Positions 39,641-39,759 of a DNA stretch of 39,759 nucleotides are shown piece by piece. Under the pieces are notes generated by a model. The model was not told where the DNA came from and did not search any database. It saw nothing but the letters and a program-made list of their open reading frames with translations. The position numbers and the translations under genes were made by a program. Every line of letters starts with the position of its first letter. The first letter of the stretch is position 1. Origin of the DNA: DASQWC01 sp035640475 (GTDB taxonomy: Bacteria; Actinomycetota; JAICYB01); contig DASQWC010000063.1 in the NCBI GenBank assembly GCA_035640475.1, forward strand, positions 1 through 39,759, in the 5' to 3' direction.

Positions 39641-39759
39641 TCACGCAAGTCCAAACACGCCGAGAGCGATCGTGAGAGCGACGATCGCGAGTAGGTCCGA
39701 AGCGCTGGTGACCACCGGGATGCCGTGGTTGTCCAGGTCGAGGCCGAGACGGTATGTCG
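39641..39759 (-). CDS. MgtE/SLC41-like divalent cation transporter, C-terminal fragment (cut by window edge)
   Basis: The last 39 codons of a gene running in from the right edge. The fragment reads YRLGLDLDNHGIPVVTSASD followed by LLAIVALTIALGVFGLA and TGA (39643-39641). 'D.DN.GIPVVTS..DLL' followed by a hydrophobic helix is the final transmembrane motif of MgtE/SLC41-type Mg2+ transporters. It lies 23 bases upstream of the PhoU/TrkA-C gene on the same strand, so the two are probably an operon. The rest of the gene is not in the window. Confidence 0.75.
   Translation of the reverse strand, partial: TYRLGLDLDNHGIPVVTSASDLLAIVALTIALGVFGLA

Noticed and set aside
1..39759. CRISPR arrays, insertion sequences or prophage genes
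   Set aside because: No regularly spaced repeats, transposase or phage-like products were seen on either strand.

Overview
The window reads as chromosomal DNA of a GC-rich actinobacterium. The signs are strong G/C third-position use, frequent GTG/TTG starts, a mycothiol-enzyme-like TIGR03086 protein, an Excalibur-domain exported protein, a primary-type sigma factor with actinobacterial features, and long actinobacterial HAAT-type solute-binding proteins. A deep actinobacterial lineage (for example Acidimicrobiia-like) is a guess. No phage, insertion sequence or CRISPR array is visible.

Layout. (1) 1-4857: the right part of a branched-chain-amino-acid-type (HAAT) ABC operon: a LivH-LivM fused permease cut by the window edge, LivG, LivF, then two coupled genes for a surface-anchored protein and a small zinc-site membrane protein. 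(2) 4854-6839, minus: a sigma-70 factor and a zinc alcohol dehydrogenase. (3) 6988-10242: an OpuC/ProU-type osmoprotectant ABC operon closed by an intrinsic terminator. (4) 10352-12705: DUF1841, DUF427, Excalibur and MDMPI-like genes and tRNA-Arg(CCU). (5) 12706-13880: an odd, mostly gene-free stretch with tRNA-like hairpins and a small K+ channel gene, bounded by a 12-bp inverted repeat. (6) 13912-21947: VOC protein, atypical SDR, UDP-xylose synthase, UDP-glucose dehydrogenase, UppP, MTA phosphorylase, FmdB zinc ribbon, a degenerate fructose-bisphosphate aldolase/phosphatase homologue, and GalU. (7) 21944-38424: two tandem copies of an unusual transporter module. (8) 38421 to the end, minus: a duplicated PhoU/TrkA-C protein and the C-terminus of a MgtE-like cation transporter.

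The main discovery candidate is region 7. Each module has a very long solute-binding protein on the minus strand, divergent from a LivH-LivM fused permease that overlaps a gene in which a complete MFS secondary transporter is fused to a LivF ATPase. In module A, LivG is fused on as well (MFS-LivF-LivG, 1011 aa). In module B, LivG is a separate, GTGA-overlapping gene. Both divergent promoter regions carry the same 16-bp palindrome type, TTGAC-N6-GTCAA. This suggests a physically tethered primary/secondary transport machine under common control. I know of no characterised example.

GalU, UDP-glucose dehydrogenase and UDP-glucuronate decarboxylase together make UDP-xylose from glucose-1-phosphate, pointing to xylose- or glucuronate-containing surface glycans, with UppP recycling the lipid carrier. 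Other points are a pseudoenzyme-like FBP aldolase/phosphatase, a triple TACA-N4-TGTA operator cluster, a repeated translation-start element encoding MERSDS, and an mRNA whose only Shine-Dalgarno candidate lies inside a tRNA acceptor stem. All functions are assigned by reading the sequence; no database search was run.
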